From the NCBI GenBank assembly GCA_035623335.1, contig DASPTQ010000194.1, forward strand, positions 7,437-71,436: a DNA stretch of 64,000 nt, in the 5' to 3' direction. This DNA comes from JAFAGX01 sp035623335. Its GTDB lineage: Bacteria > Acidobacteriota > Terriglobia > Terriglobales > Acidobacteriaceae. Positions 1 through 8,876 of this stretch are shown here, in pieces. How positions within the stretch are numbered: position 1 is the first letter of the stretch; every line of letters starts with the position of its first letter. Made by a program: the position numbers and the translations under genes. The notes beneath the pieces were generated by a model, which had not been told where the DNA came from, searched no databases, and saw only the letters and a list, made by a program, of their open reading frames with translations.

Positions 1-1842
1 CGTTTGAGCCGGATCGGCGACGTACTCGATATCGAGATCGAGAAATTGAATATGGACCGCACCATCCAGTCGCGGGTGAAGCGGCAGATGGAGCGCGCCC
101 AGAAAGAGTACTACCTCAACGAAAAGATTAAGGCCATTCAGAAGGAACTGGGGCGGGGCGAGAAGAGCGAATTCGACGAACTGAAGAAGAAGATCGAAGT
201 GTCGGGGATGCCCAATGAAGTTCGCGATAAGGCTTTGCAGGAATTGAAGAAGCTGGAAGCGATGCCGCCCATGTCGGCGGAATCCACGGTTTCGCGAAAT
301 TACCTGGATTGGCTGTTGGCGGTGCCTTGGAAGAAGCGCTCGAAGGAGATTCGCAACCTCAACCGGGCGGAAAAGGTGTTGAACGAAGATCATTACGGCC
401 TGGAAAAGATCAAGGACCGCATTCTGGAATTTCTGGCAGTACGTCAGCTGGTCAAGAATCCCAAAGGCTCGATCCTATGCTTTGTCGGTCCTCCCGGGGT
501 GGGCAAGACTTCGCTCGGAATGTCCATTGCCAAAGCCACCGGTCGCAAGTTCGTGCGCATGTCCTTGGGCGGGGTTCGGGATGAAGCCGAGATTCGCGGG
601 CACCGGCGAACCTACATTGGCGCCCTGCCCGGACAGATCATCCAGATGATGAAGAAGGCGGGAACCAAGAATCCCGTGTTCATGTTGGACGAAGTCGACA
701 AGATGTCGATGGACTTCCGCGGAGATCCCTCGGCGGCCCTGCTCGAAGTGCTCGATCCCGAGCAGAATTTCATGTTCATCGACCACTATCTCGACGTCGA
801 GTATGACCTTTCCCAGGTCTTCTTCATCGCCACCGCCAACGTGATGCACACCATCCCTCCGGCGCTGCAGGACCGCATGGAGGTGCTGCGCCTGCACGGG
901 TATACGGAGCAGGAGAAGGTGGAAATCGCCAAGCAGTTCCTGGTGAAGAAGCAGATGGTGCAGGCCGGGTTGACGGAGAAGAATCTCAAATTCACCGACG
1001 ACGCGATCCGAACTTCGATTCGTTCCTACACCCGGGAAGCGGGTGTCCGCAATCTGGAGCGTGAGATCGGCAATATCTGTCGCAAGGTCGCCCGCAAAGT
1101 GGTAAAGGATGGCGGCAGTTACAACGTGGCCATCACTCCGGACAATGTCAACGATTTCCTGGGCGTGATCAAGTTCCGCGACACCCTGGCGCACGAGCGC
1201 AGCGAGGTGGGGCTGGTTTCCGGGCTGGCATGGACGGAAGTCGGCGGGTCGATCTTGAGCACCGAGGCTACCGTGGTCGACGGCAAGGGGAAACTGACGC
1301 TGACCGGCAAGTTGGGCGACGTCATGCAGGAATCGGCGCAGGCCGCCATGTCCTATGTGCGCTCGCGCGCGCAGCGCTTGGGCTTGCCCCGCGAATTTTA
1401 TCGCACCATCGATATCCACGTGCATGTGCCGGAAGGCGCCATTCCGAAAGACGGCCCTTCGGCCGGCATCACCATCGCCACGGCTATCGCCAGCGCTTTG
1501 AGCCGGATTCCGGTTCGTCGTGACCTCGCCATGACGGGCGAGATTACGCTGCGGGGCAAGGTGCTTCCCATTGGCGGGCTCAAAGAGAAATTGCTGGCCG
1601 CCCACCGTGCCAACCTACTCGAAGTCATTCTGCCGCAGGAGAATGAGAAGGACTTGGCGGAGGTGCCAGAGAACCTCCGCAGTGAGATGAAGCTGCACTT
1701 CGTCGACACCATGGACCAAGTCCTGGCCTTAGCCCTCGAGCAACCTCTTCCGAAACCATTGCCAGATGTAGTCAGTGACGCCGCCTCGCCCATCGCCCCA
1801 CTCCCGCCGCCTCCGACGGAGGGGCCCACCGCCCACCAGTAG
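1..1842 (+). CDS. lon: Lon protease (ATP-dependent, LonA type), 5' end outside window
   Basis: ATP-dependent serine protease of the cytoplasm that degrades misfolded and regulatory proteins. The reading frame is open at base 1, so the N-terminal substrate-binding domain (roughly the first 200 residues of a ~800-residue LonA) lies outside the window. Visible residues start in the helical linker, followed by the AAA+ module with Walker A GPPGVGKTS near visible residue 162 and Walker B FMLDEVDKM near 227. The C-terminal protease domain has the catalytic Ser in KDGPSAG (about visible residue 487) and the catalytic Lys in GGLKEK (about 530); their 43-residue spacing matches the E. coli dyad. The C-terminus ends in a Pro-rich tail of about 30 residues after the conserved domain. 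All key motifs are intact, so the gene looks functional. Confidence 0.97.
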   Translation, partial: RLSRIGDVLDIEIEKLNMDRTIQSRVKRQMERAQKEYYLNEKIKAIQKELGRGEKSEFDELKKKIEVSGMPNEVRDKALQELKKLEAMPPMSAESTVSRNYLDWLLAVPWKKRSKEIRNLNRAEKVLNEDHYGLEKIKDRILEFLAVRQLVKNPKGSILCFVGPPGVGKTSLGMSIAKATGRKFVRMSLGGVRDEAEIRGHRRTYIGALPGQIIQMMKKAGTKNPVFMLDEVDKMSMDFRGDPSAALLEVLDPEQNFMFIDHYLDVEYDLSQVFFIATANVMHTIPPALQDRMEVLRLHGYTEQEKVEIAKQFLVKKQMVQAGLTEKNLKFTDDAIRTSIRSYTREAGVRNLEREIGNICRKVARKVVKDGGSYNVAITPDNVNDFLGVIKFRDTLAHERSEVGLVSGLAWTEVGGSILSTEATVVDGKGKLTLTGKLGDVMQESAQAAMSYVRSRAQRLGLPREFYRTIDIHVHVPEGAIPKDGPSAGITIATAIASALSRIPVRRDLAMTGEITLRGKVLPIGGLKEKLLAAHRANLLEVILPQENEKDLAEVPENLRSEMKLHFVDTMDQVLALALEQPLPKPLPDVVSDAASPIAPLPPPPTEGPTAHQ

Positions 1843-1885
1843 GTGTTGCCAGCGGATAGGGCTGACCAGCAGCGGCTTGCCGGGC

Positions 1886-1915
1886 TTGACAGGCGATTGC
1901 CGGCATCCGTAGATT
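1886..1915 (+). promoter_or_regulatory. Putative sigma-70-type promoter upstream of dcd
   Basis: TTGACA at 1886-1891 and TAGATT at 1910-1915 are separated by 18 bases. The site lies in the lon-dcd intergenic region, about 120 bases before the dcd start. The -35 is a consensus match and the -10 matches four of six positions. Inferred from sequence only. Confidence 0.45.
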
Positions 1916-2037
1916 GAATGTTCCAGCCAAAAGCAGCGGTTCGCTGAACCGATCGAATCTCAACCCTGGGGCGCGGCGGGCTGGTCGCGCTGGGTCTCCA
2001 ACCTTAGGCCCCCTACCAGCGCCGAGGAGTGCCGAAT

Positions 2038-3210
2038 ATGTCCAGCTCCGACACAGGCAACGCCGAAGTAGGCTTATTCTCGGAGTTGCCCAAGGCCCAA
2101 AGCGAGGACCGTCGCACCGGGATCCTGCCTTCGCAGGCGGTCAACCACCTGATCGCGACCGGGAAAGTTGGCGCCAGCCGGCCTATCACCGAGGAGCAGA
2201 TCCAGCCGGCGAGTCTAGACCTGCGGCTGGGCGATATTGCCCATCGCGTGCGGGCCAGCTTCCTGCCTGGCCTCCAGGGCAGGGTTGAGGCAAAAATCAA
2301 AGAACTGCGCATGACACGCGTCGACCTGACGGCCTCCGCCGTCTTTGAAAAGGGCTGCGTTTACATCGTGCCCTTGCTCGAGGAGCTGAACTTACCCGAC
2401 GACATCTCGGGAAAGGCTAATCCCAAAAGCACCACCGGACGTCTCGACATCTTCACCCGTTTGCTGACCGACTACGGCACCGAGTTTGACCGTGTTACGG
2501 CCGGCTATAAGGGGCCCCTTTATGCGGAAATTGTTTCCCGCACGTTCACCGTTGCCGTACGAGCGGGGATGCGCCTAAGCCAGCTGCGGTTCGTGCGGGG
2601 CAACCCGATCTACCGCGACCACATGATCACCAAGCTCGACGAGGCCGAAACGCTGGTTTACCTCGATGGGGACAGTCCTCAAAAAGCAAGGGTAGACCGG
2701 GGTCTCCGGATCACCGTCAACCTCGAAAGCGGCCCTCAGGAAGTGGTTGCGTACAAAGCCAGACGCAATGCCCCCGCGATTGAACTGGACCGGGTTAACT
2801 ATTATTCGCCGGAAGAGTTTTGGGAGCTGCGCCACTCCTGTCCGCAACAGGGTCTGATTCTCGATCCCGGCGATTTTTATATTCTTGCCTCCCGCGAACG
2901 GGTGCGGGTGCCACCGGAGTTTGCCGCCGAAATGGTGCCGTTTGATCCGGCCGACGGTGAATTTCGCATTCACTACGCCGGCTTTTTTGACCCCGGTTTC
3001 GGATATGGGTCGAGCGACATCAAGGGAACCTGTGCGGTGCTCGAAGTACGAGCTCATGAAGTTCCTTTTTTGATCGAGCATGGACAGCTGGTCGGCCGCT
3101 TGAACTATATGCCTCTGCTCTCACGGCCCGACAAAATTTACGGCCTCAAGATCGGTTCCTCATATCAACAACAATCGCTCACCCTGAGCAAGCAGTTCCG
3201 GCGGGGCTGA
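2038..3210 (+). CDS. dcd: 2'-deoxycytidine 5'-triphosphate deaminase, long bacterial form
   Basis: Deaminates dCTP to dUTP in the cytoplasm, feeding dTTP synthesis. The product is about 390 residues, twice the length of the E. coli enzyme, as in the long DCD family in which the dUTPase-like fold is duplicated. The first half carries ITEEQIQPASLDLRLG and the nucleotide-binding segment GKANPKSTTGR. The second half repeats the fold with HYAGFFDPGFGYG. I chose ATG 2038 rather than GTG 2029 because GAGGAG at 2024-2029 lies 8 bases before the ATG, whereas it overlaps the GTG. It follows lon after about 195 bases that include a candidate promoter, so it probably has its own transcript. Confidence 0.9.
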   Translation: MSSSDTGNAEVGLFSELPKAQSEDRRTGILPSQAVNHLIATGKVGASRPITEEQIQPASLDLRLGDIAHRVRASFLPGLQGRVEAKIKELRMTRVDLTASAVFEKGCVYIVPLLEELNLPDDISGKANPKSTTGRLDIFTRLLTDYGTEFDRVTAGYKGPLYAEIVSRTFTVAVRAGMRLSQLRFVRGNPIYRDHMITKLDEAETLVYLDGDSPQKARVDRGLRITVNLESGPQEVVAYKARRNAPAIELDRVNYYSPEEFWELRHSCPQQGLILDPGDFYILASRERVRVPPEFAAEMVPFDPADGEFRIHYAGFFDPGFGYGSSDIKGTCAVLEVRAHEVPFLIEHGQLVGRLNYMPLLSRPDKIYGLKIGSSYQQQSLTLSKQFRRG

Positions 3211-3266
3211 AGGGAACCGCGGCCGACTGGACCAAGACTGCTGCGAAGAATTCGAAAGAGGGGCCT

Positions 3267-3503
3267 ATGGAAGCCCACTCCGGACGATCGTCATCGAGAC
3301 TGCCTCTCCGAGGCACGGCCGGACTGCTCATCGCCGTCGGGGTGGTGGTGGTCCTGCTCATCACTTTTCCTGCCTATCGCTGGTTCTTTGCCATCAGCGC
3401 CGGTATTGGGGTTGGGGTGGCGCTGATCCTCTTCGTCTGGCACAAGCTCCGCCCAATCCGGGAAGAGGATGTGGAGAATAAACGTCCACTGGGGTTAAAG
3501 TAG
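3267..3503 (+). CDS. Small two-span membrane protein, uncharacterised
   Basis: A 78-residue protein with two hydrophobic stretches (about residues 18-36 and 39-57) and charged ends, so probably a small inner-membrane protein with a cytoplasmic basic and acidic tail (RPIREEDVENKR). AAAGAGGGG at 3256-3263 sits just before ATG 3267 and supports the start. It follows dcd by 56 bases on the same strand and may be co-transcribed. I do not recognise a family. Function unknown. Confidence 0.6.
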   Translation: MEAHSGRSSSRLPLRGTAGLLIAVGVVVVLLITFPAYRWFFAISAGIGVGVALILFVWHKLRPIREEDVENKRPLGLK

Positions 3504-3670
3504 CAGACGCCAGCCAATGCGCCCTGCGGGAGCGGCAGTAACCCGCGAGACACCCAGCGGAAAGAGGGAGCCTTCACCCACTTCGCGTTCGCCCCTCCCG
3601 GCCGACAACCGCGCCAAGATATAAACAGCTGTGGCTCGAGGTGATGTAAGTTTTCGTGTGTAAAAGGTGA

Positions 3671-3888
3671 GGGGGTGTAACTTGGTTTTGGCTCACCAAG
3701 CTAAAACCAAATCCTCAGAAAAGGAGCGTTACACCCGATGGCGAAAGTAACACCGATCAACGAGCATTTCCAATACTTTCTGGACGAGATGAAGGAGACG
3801 TTCTGGGGCGATCGGTATGGGCAAACGCGGCAGGCGTGGCAGCGTTTTCTCGAGCTGGAATCGGAACGGCAACGAGACCGATTCACGG
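3671..3888 (+). mobile_element. Left-end remnant of an insertion sequence, IS256/mutator-like
   Basis: ATG 3738, with AAGGAG at 3721-3726, begins about 50 residues resembling the N-terminus of IS transposases of the IS256/mutator type (MAKVTPINEHFQYFLDEMKE and the following WGDRYGQTRQAW segment). The similarity ends around base 3888, after ESERQRDRFTG, and the frame runs into unrelated coding sequence. The catalytic DDE region is absent, so the element is dead. The family is assigned from memory of N-terminal sequences and is less certain than the statement that this is an IS end. The right boundary is approximate, the left boundary is not defined by a confirmed terminal repeat, and no right end was found. 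Confidence 0.6.
3674..3735 (+). promoter_or_regulatory. Nested hairpin ahead of the transposase start
   Basis: TTGGTTTTGGCT (3682-3693) pairs with AGCTAAAACCAA (3699-3710) around a 5-base loop with one G-T wobble. An outer pair GGTGTAAC (3674-3681) and GTTACACC (3728-3735) encloses it and the ribosome binding site. Such hairpins at IS ends can block translation from read-through transcripts; that role is inferred here. Confidence 0.5.
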
Positions 3889-5156
3889 GCTGGGCTTGGC
3901 ACGGGAATCAAGCCTCGGTCTCGGGATTCGATCTCGAACCTCCGGATCAGGGCCTCTGCACGGATCTAACCTTCGTCATGGAGGCAATTAACCTGGCCTC
4001 CGCCGTCTACGACGCAACCTCTCACAAGATGTTGTCGGGTCCGGTTTATTCGCCGACTTCACATCCGACCCGCGATGCTACTACGACCCACCCACGCAGC
4101 GTTGGTTTGTGACTCTGACCGATCTGGGCCCGCCCAACGTGGCCGTGTCGGACCTTCTGGTCGCCGTAAGCCAGAGCAGCGACCCGAGGGGCACTTACAA
4201 CCTGTATGCCTTCGACACCACCAATGACGGATTCATCAGTGCCTGTCCGTGTTTTGGAGACCAACCGCTCATCGGGGCGGATACCAACGGCTTCTACATT
4301 TCCACGAATTCATTTGGGGCGACCGCGTTTGGAGGCGCACAGATTTATGCGCTTTCCAAGTTCGCCCTGGTCCTCGGGATTGCACCGTTTGGAGTCCACA
4401 TTACGCCGCTGCCGGCTTCGGGGGGAGTGCCCTTTCCGTTTAGTGTGCACCCTGCACTATCTCCCGACGGCCAAGGGGACTCGGCAAACGGTGGCACGGA
4501 GTACTTCGTCAGCTCCTACGACTTGTTCTCAGCGCAAAACAATAAGGTGTCCGTCTGGGCCATGACCAATACCGATACCCTGGCTGCTGAAATTGGCATC
4601 CCCAGCTTTACCACCGTGGCGGTGGTTAGCGAAAGCTACGTGGTGCCGATACTAGCGTCGCAGAAAGCGGGCCCCATCCCGCTCGGAATGAGCTTGGGCC
4701 AGCCGGAGAGTACTCTCGATCCCGACGACCAGCGCATGCAAATCGTAACCTTTGCCGACGGCGCCCTGTGGAGTTCCGTGAGCACGGCGATTCAGGTCGG
4801 GAGCGAGGTCTTGGACGGTGCTGCCTACTTCCTGATCACACCTGGTTGGAAGAATGGAACTTTGCATGCTTCCGTCACCAGGCAAGGCTACGTCGCAACC
4901 AAGAACAATCACCTGCTCTATCCGGCTATAGGAGTCACGGAAGGCGGCAACGTGGCAATCGTCTTCACCCTGACCGGCCCTGATTACTTTCCCAGCGCCG
5001 CCTACGTCCCGATCAGTACCAGCGGGACGGCCAGCGCCATCCGGCTGGCGGGCAAGGGTGTTCTCCGTCTGCATTGCGACCGAATATATTGGGCCCAAGG
5101 CACGCGACAAATCCACGAACTGGGGCACATTCATCGGCTCCCTACCGCTTCCCTGA
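3889..5156 (+). pseudogene. Broken secreted/cell-surface protein gene (5' replaced by IS end, two frameshifts)
   Basis: Three reading-frame pieces together resemble one protein of a family common in soil bacteria, with an N-terminal PPDQGLC segment and a C-terminal WGTFIG. Piece one (to about 4035) reads LEPPDQGLCTDLTFVMEAIN in the transposase frame. Piece two continues in another frame with FTSDPRCYYDPPTQRWFVTL and runs to about 5057. The last piece returns to the first frame as ATEYIGPKARDKSTNWGTFI and stops at 5154-5156. The original start and export signal are missing, replaced by the IS remnant. The middle frame alone could give a 359-residue product, but its last ~40 residues are out of frame with the family. 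Family membership is from recall; the frame changes are read directly. Most likely non-functional. Confidence 0.7.
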
Positions 5157-5194
5157 CGACGGGCAGTCTTAGGGAGACGGACGCGTAGAGTAAT

Positions 5195-5236
5195 GGGGCG
5201 AGGACGCTCAAAGCGTCTTCGCCCCACACTTGTTTT
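5195..5236 (+). terminator. Rho-independent terminator
   Basis: A 14-base-pair stem (5195-5208 with 5212-5225, one G-T pair) with a CAA loop is followed by a T-rich run (ACTTGTTTTA). It lies between the pseudogene and engB. Confidence 0.65.
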
Positions 5237-5304
5237 AGGGTTCCATTCCTAGGCGGCTCGATTCGCCGCTTGCAACTTTCCCTGCTTCGATTGCAAACTG
5301 GTTC

Positions 5305-5925
5305 ATGCGTGTTCTCGCCCGGTTGATGATGGCGGCGACCGATGCCCGCCACTTCCCTGCTCCAGCGCTCCCCGAAGTTGCGTTTTTGGGGCGATCGAAT
5401 GTGGGCAAATCCAGCGTGATTAACTCCCTGGTCGGCAAGAAGCTGGCGAGAACGAGCTCCACTCCCGGCCGAACCCGCAGCATCAATTTCTTCGAGCTGC
5501 GCTGGCCCGGACAACCTCGAGCCGAACTCATCTTCACCGACCTGCCGGGATATGGCTATGCCCGCCTGCCCCGTGAAATTTCCGCTCGCTGGCCGGAGTT
5601 TATCGAGCCCTACTTGAAGCAGCGGCCCTGCCTGGCACTGTGCGTGGCCTTGGTCGATGTCACGGTGCCATCCCAGGAGACGGATAAGCTGCTGATACGA
5701 TTCCTGGAAAGCGTTGGGCGGCCCTTCCTGATTCTCGGCACAAAAAGTGACCGGCTATCGGGCAATGTCCTGAGTCAGGCTCTCCGCAACCTCGGACAAG
5801 AATTCCCGCAGGCGAAAATTCTCCCCTATTCCGCCCGAACCGGCGCCGGCCGCGACGAGCTCTGGCGGGAGATCCGCCACGCCGCTCTCCCCCGCCCGAC
5901 CCAGTCTGAGCTTGCCCGCCCGTGA
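5305..5925 (+). CDS. engB: Ribosome-biogenesis GTP-binding protein EngB/YsxC/YihA
   Basis: Essential-type GTPase that assists assembly of the large ribosomal subunit in the cytoplasm. At 206 residues it is of normal family length. G motifs are visible in order: G1 GRSNVGKSS near residue 30, G2 region TSSTPGRTRSI, G3 DLPGYGYARLP, G4 TKSDR and G5 SARTGAG. It is closely followed by the epimerase gene, and the two may be transcribed together. The start at 5305 is supported by the usual short N-terminal extension, not by a strong ribosome binding site. Confidence 0.95.
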   Translation: MRVLARLMMAATDARHFPAPALPEVAFLGRSNVGKSSVINSLVGKKLARTSSTPGRTRSINFFELRWPGQPRAELIFTDLPGYGYARLPREISARWPEFIEPYLKQRPCLALCVALVDVTVPSQETDKLLIRFLESVGRPFLILGTKSDRLSGNVLSQALRNLGQEFPQAKILPYSARTGAGRDELWREIRHAALPRPTQSELARP

Positions 5926-5968
5926 GCGGCGCGCTTCGCCGCTTTCAAGAATTGGGAAGGCGTCGAGT

Positions 5969-6940
5969 ATGATAAAAGGACTCATGTCAACCTACTTAAT
6001 CACGGGTGTTGCGGGATTCATCGGCTCGTCCTTGGCACGGGCCCTAGTGGGCGAGGGCAATCGGGTGCGTGGTATCGACAACCTGTCCACCGGCAAGCAC
6101 AAGAACATCGCCGAAATCTTGGGACAAATCGATTTTCATCAGGCGGATCTCCTCGATTTCCCTCGGGTCGAGCAGGCCTGCCAGGGCGTGGATTACATTC
6201 TGCATGAGGCCGCCATCCCCTCGGTGCCTCGTTCGGTCCAGGACCCGCTCGAGAGCAATCGCGCCAACATCGACGCAACGGTCAACCTCCTCGTGGCCGC
6301 CCGGGACGCCAAGGTGAAGCGGGTTGTCTATGCCGCCTCGTCTTCTGCCTACGGTGACACTCCCACCTTGCCCAAACGAGAGGACATGCTTCCCAATCCC
6401 ATCTCCCCCTACGCGGTGGCGAAGCTTGCCGGCGAGCACTACCTGCAGGCTTTCTGGCGCTGTTACGGGCTGGAAACCGTCTCCCTGCGTTATTTCAATG
6501 TATTCGGACCCCGCCAGGATCCAACCTCTCCGTACTCTGGCGTGTTGGCCAAGTTCATCACCCAGATGCTCCAGGGAGAGCCGCCGACAATTTTTGGCGA
6601 CGGACGGCAAAGCCGCGATTTTACCTTCGTGGATAACGTCGTCCATGCCAATCGCCTGGCCTTGAAAGCTCCGGGCAAGGATGTGGCGGGGCGCGTCTTT
6701 AACGTAGCTACGGGATTCGAGGTCGATCTCAATGTCACCTTCCGCACGTTGAAGAAGCTGCTCGGATTTTCGGGCGAAGTCCGCTACGGGCCGGAGCGCG
6801 CCGGAGACGTGAAGCATTCCCTCGCGGATCTCACCCTGGCGCAGAGGCATCTCGGCTACCAGCCCACGATTGACTTCGAAGAAGGTTTGCGGCAAACCAT
6901 CGCGTGGTACCGGAGCGAGAGCAGTGGTGCTTCCGTCTAA
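5969..6940 (+). CDS. NAD-dependent epimerase/dehydratase (UDP-sugar 4-epimerase type)
   Basis: Extended short-chain dehydrogenase of about 323 residues, probably interconverting a UDP-hexose or UDP-N-acetylhexosamine for surface polysaccharide. The Rossmann motif GVAGFIGSSLA lies at the N-terminus and the catalytic tyrosine-lysine pair is in SPYAVAKLAGE; the segment GDGRQSRDFTFVDNVV is typical of this group. ATG 5969 is preceded by GGGAAGG at 5954-5960 with 8 bases spacing. ATG 5984 (MSTYLITG) is an alternative, while a longer frame back to 5912 overlaps engB and lacks support. Exact substrate unknown; resemblance to WbpP/TviC-like epimerases is an impression only. Confidence 0.88.
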   Translation: MIKGLMSTYLITGVAGFIGSSLARALVGEGNRVRGIDNLSTGKHKNIAEILGQIDFHQADLLDFPRVEQACQGVDYILHEAAIPSVPRSVQDPLESNRANIDATVNLLVAARDAKVKRVVYAASSSAYGDTPTLPKREDMLPNPISPYAVAKLAGEHYLQAFWRCYGLETVSLRYFNVFGPRQDPTSPYSGVLAKFITQMLQGEPPTIFGDGRQSRDFTFVDNVVHANRLALKAPGKDVAGRVFNVATGFEVDLNVTFRTLKKLLGFSGEVRYGPERAGDVKHSLADLTLAQRHLGYQPTIDFEEGLRQTIAWYRSESSGASV

Positions 6941-7012
6941 CAGCTACGCGCCCGAACCACCGTTACCTTCGTCATCTGTAGCACCTCCTGCCCCGAGGAA
7001 TAGAGTGACTCT

Positions 7013-7693
7013 ATGATGCTGTCCTCGATTGTGCTTTCCCGCGACTTGCCTGAAATCTGCGTGCTTGAATGTATCCTGGGCGCTCTGCGTTTCGACGTTC
7101 ATATCGAGAGTGAACCACTGCGCGTCCAGGCCAAAATGGCGAAGTCGAAGATCGACGCCCTCATCGTCGATTCCGAGGTGGAGGGAAGCGAGGAGCTTCT
7201 CGACGGACTCAAACGAGACCTGCAAGCCGTGCCCCTGGTGATTCTTGGCAATCCCAGGCACTTTCAAGTTCGCCCCACCGAGGGAACCATCATTCTGGCA
7301 AAGCCGATCTCCGTAGAACAAGCCGTGCACACCCTGGCGGCTGCCCGCAGTTCCATCCTCAATGGCAGACTGCGCTACCATCGTCATCCCTTGGATGTTT
7401 CCGTATCACTCCATCACGGACACGAACGCTCGACCGCCGAACTGCAGAATGTCAGCCAAGGTGGAGTGGCGGTCCGCACAACCTCCGCCATGGGCTTGCC
7501 GGAGCGGGTGCAGATCGATTTCACACTTTCCCGCGATCTTCGCATCAAGGTTCAAGGCGAGCTGGTTTGGAAGCACCCGGATGCCGCAGGTTTTCGCTTC
7601 GTGGAGATGACACCGGGCAAGAGACGGGACTTGGAACTCTGGCTGGCGCAACGCTACCTTACCAAGCAAGAGCGCGCCGGCTCTCAGCCATAA
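7013..7693 (+). CDS. PilZ-domain protein with N-terminal receiver-like region
   Basis: Cytoplasmic protein of 226 residues. Residues ~1-110 resemble a degenerate response-regulator receiver fold: alternating hydrophobic strands, DALIVDSE near residue 50, and LAKPISVEQAV near 100 in the place of the conserved Lys. Residues ~118-215 form a PilZ domain with NVSQGGVAV matching the (D/N)xSxxG signature. The usual RxxxR motif is degenerate (RLRYHRH), so c-di-GMP binding is uncertain. It is 8 bases from the convergent PilZ-RDD gene. Probably a c-di-GMP or signalling adaptor; target unknown. Confidence 0.75.
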   Translation: MMLSSIVLSRDLPEICVLECILGALRFDVHIESEPLRVQAKMAKSKIDALIVDSEVEGSEELLDGLKRDLQAVPLVILGNPRHFQVRPTEGTIILAKPISVEQAVHTLAAARSSILNGRLRYHRHPLDVSVSLHHGHERSTAELQNVSQGGVAVRTTSAMGLPERVQIDFTLSRDLRIKVQGELVWKHPDAAGFRFVEMTPGKRRDLELWLAQRYLTKQERAGSQP

Positions 7694-7701
7694 AAGCCAG
7701 T

Positions 7702-8469
7702 TCAACGAAATCGGGCTCTGTCCAATTCGGCCTTGGGTGATTGCTGGACGGACTCGGAACGAGCCAACTCGGCCAACCGATTGCCCGGCGTGATCCCAAA
7801 CCAAACGGCAAACACAAACCAATAGAGCAGGCCAAACACGGCGGTGAGCCCAGCCAGGAAAGCGACTGCCCACGGCCACTGCGGAACAGCGTCCGTCAGA
7901 AACAAGGTCAGCAGGCTGAAAAGCAAAACCGCGCACGCCAGGGCCAGGCTGTCCACAAAGCGGGAAAATCGCAATGGGGAGACCGCAAACCACAAGAAGC
8001 TAATGCGTGGTGCGTCTCGACCCAGGAGTCCGCGCCGGTTGGCCCAAGCTTGCTCCGGGTTGATACGAATCACGGCCCGCGAAGGATTCGAAAACAAGAG
8101 CTCTTCCCGTTCCTCCCGCGCCCAAAACTGTGCCTCGGTTAGAAGTTGGTGGAATAACCACTCCTTCAGCAACTGATGCGACCGAGGCTCGAGAGCAAGA
8201 AATTCCAAACCGGCTTGTCCGAGGGAATCGGTCCACACCACCCGGCCTTCGGCTTCGAATCGCACTCTGGGATTGGGCAAGTCCAAGCCTATATGAACGC
8301 GCCGATTCAGTTCGAAAGGCGTGAGCACTTGCACCGCCGCGCCGGTTTCACTGACGTCGCGAACGATGCCAGCTTTTTGAGAGTACAACTGGAGATAGGC
8401 CAAGCTGCGGAGCTTCTGCCGGTGATGGAGTCGGCGGTTCTCGGGCACGGGCTCGACGGCGGGGTTCAT
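7702..8469 (-). CDS. PilZ domain fused to an RDD-like membrane domain
   Basis: A 255-residue protein. Residues ~12-115 are PilZ, with a complete RxxxR motif (RQKLR) and DVSETGAAV (DxSxxG), so c-di-GMP binding is plausible. Residues ~160-235 contain two membrane segments in the arrangement of RDD-family proteins (RFSRFVDSLALA, then WFGITPGNRLAEL). A cytoplasmic c-di-GMP sensor attached to a membrane module is the simplest reading. It converges with the upstream PilZ gene, leaving almost no intergenic space. The RDD assignment is moderately confident; the transported or regulated partner is unknown. Confidence 0.72.
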   Translation of the reverse strand: MNPAVEPVPENRRLHHRQKLRSLAYLQLYSQKAGIVRDVSETGAAVQVLTPFELNRRVHIGLDLPNPRVRFEAEGRVVWTDSLGQAGLEFLALEPRSHQLLKEWLFHQLLTEAQFWAREEREELLFSNPSRAVIRINPEQAWANRRGLLGRDAPRISFLWFAVSPLRFSRFVDSLALACAVLLFSLLTLFLTDAVPQWPWAVAFLAGLTAVFGLLYWFVFAVWFGITPGNRLAELARSESVQQSPKAELDRARFR

Positions 8470-8549
8470 TCGGTGGGGGTTCGACGGCAGTCCCAGCCGT
8501 TAATCCTATCTTGTGGGAGGGCGCCGCTCAGTAACCCGGGTGATTCCCC

Positions 8550-8876
8550 TCAAGAGGCCGTGCGCTCTTGATCGGCCTCGATCGGACGCAGTTTTCTCGG
8601 CTGTTGAGATCGAGCCCAGGCAATCAGGCTATTCAGGTCGTAGCTGTACGGTCCGTAGGCGCGGAAGGCGTCTTCATCGAATAATCGTTTGATTCCGCAA
8701 CCCAAGCAGACTTGATAAGAGTGGCCCTGAGCACGGACCGGCCAGCTCATCTTGCGGTGCCAGCAACCCCGCAGAACAACCACGCCCGCTCCCGCCAGCC
8801 CGGTTGCTAGCATGCCCCAGAGCCACAACCAACGCGACTTCTCTTGTTTCCTCACTGCGAGCGCGTAAATCCTCAA
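8550..8876 (-). CDS. Small membrane protein with a Cys-pair motif, uncharacterised
   Basis: A 108-residue protein with one membrane segment (about residues 17-36) followed by a soluble part containing CLGCGIKRLFDEDAF. The CxxC pair suggests a small metal-binding knuckle, although only one pair is visible. Similar short proteins with YQVCxxCG occur in Acidobacteriota, from recall. It is transcribed away from the amidase gene. Function unknown. Confidence 0.55.
   Translation of the reverse strand: MRIYALAVRKQEKSRWLWLWGMLATGLAGAGVVVLRGCWHRKMSWPVRAQGHSYQVCLGCGIKRLFDEDAFRAYGPYSYDLNSLIAWARSQQPRKLRPIEADQERTAS

Noticed and set aside
475..1605. Long antisense open frame within lon
   Set aside because: It overlaps the fully motif-supported lon gene and encodes low-complexity sequence. 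High-GC codon bias creates it.
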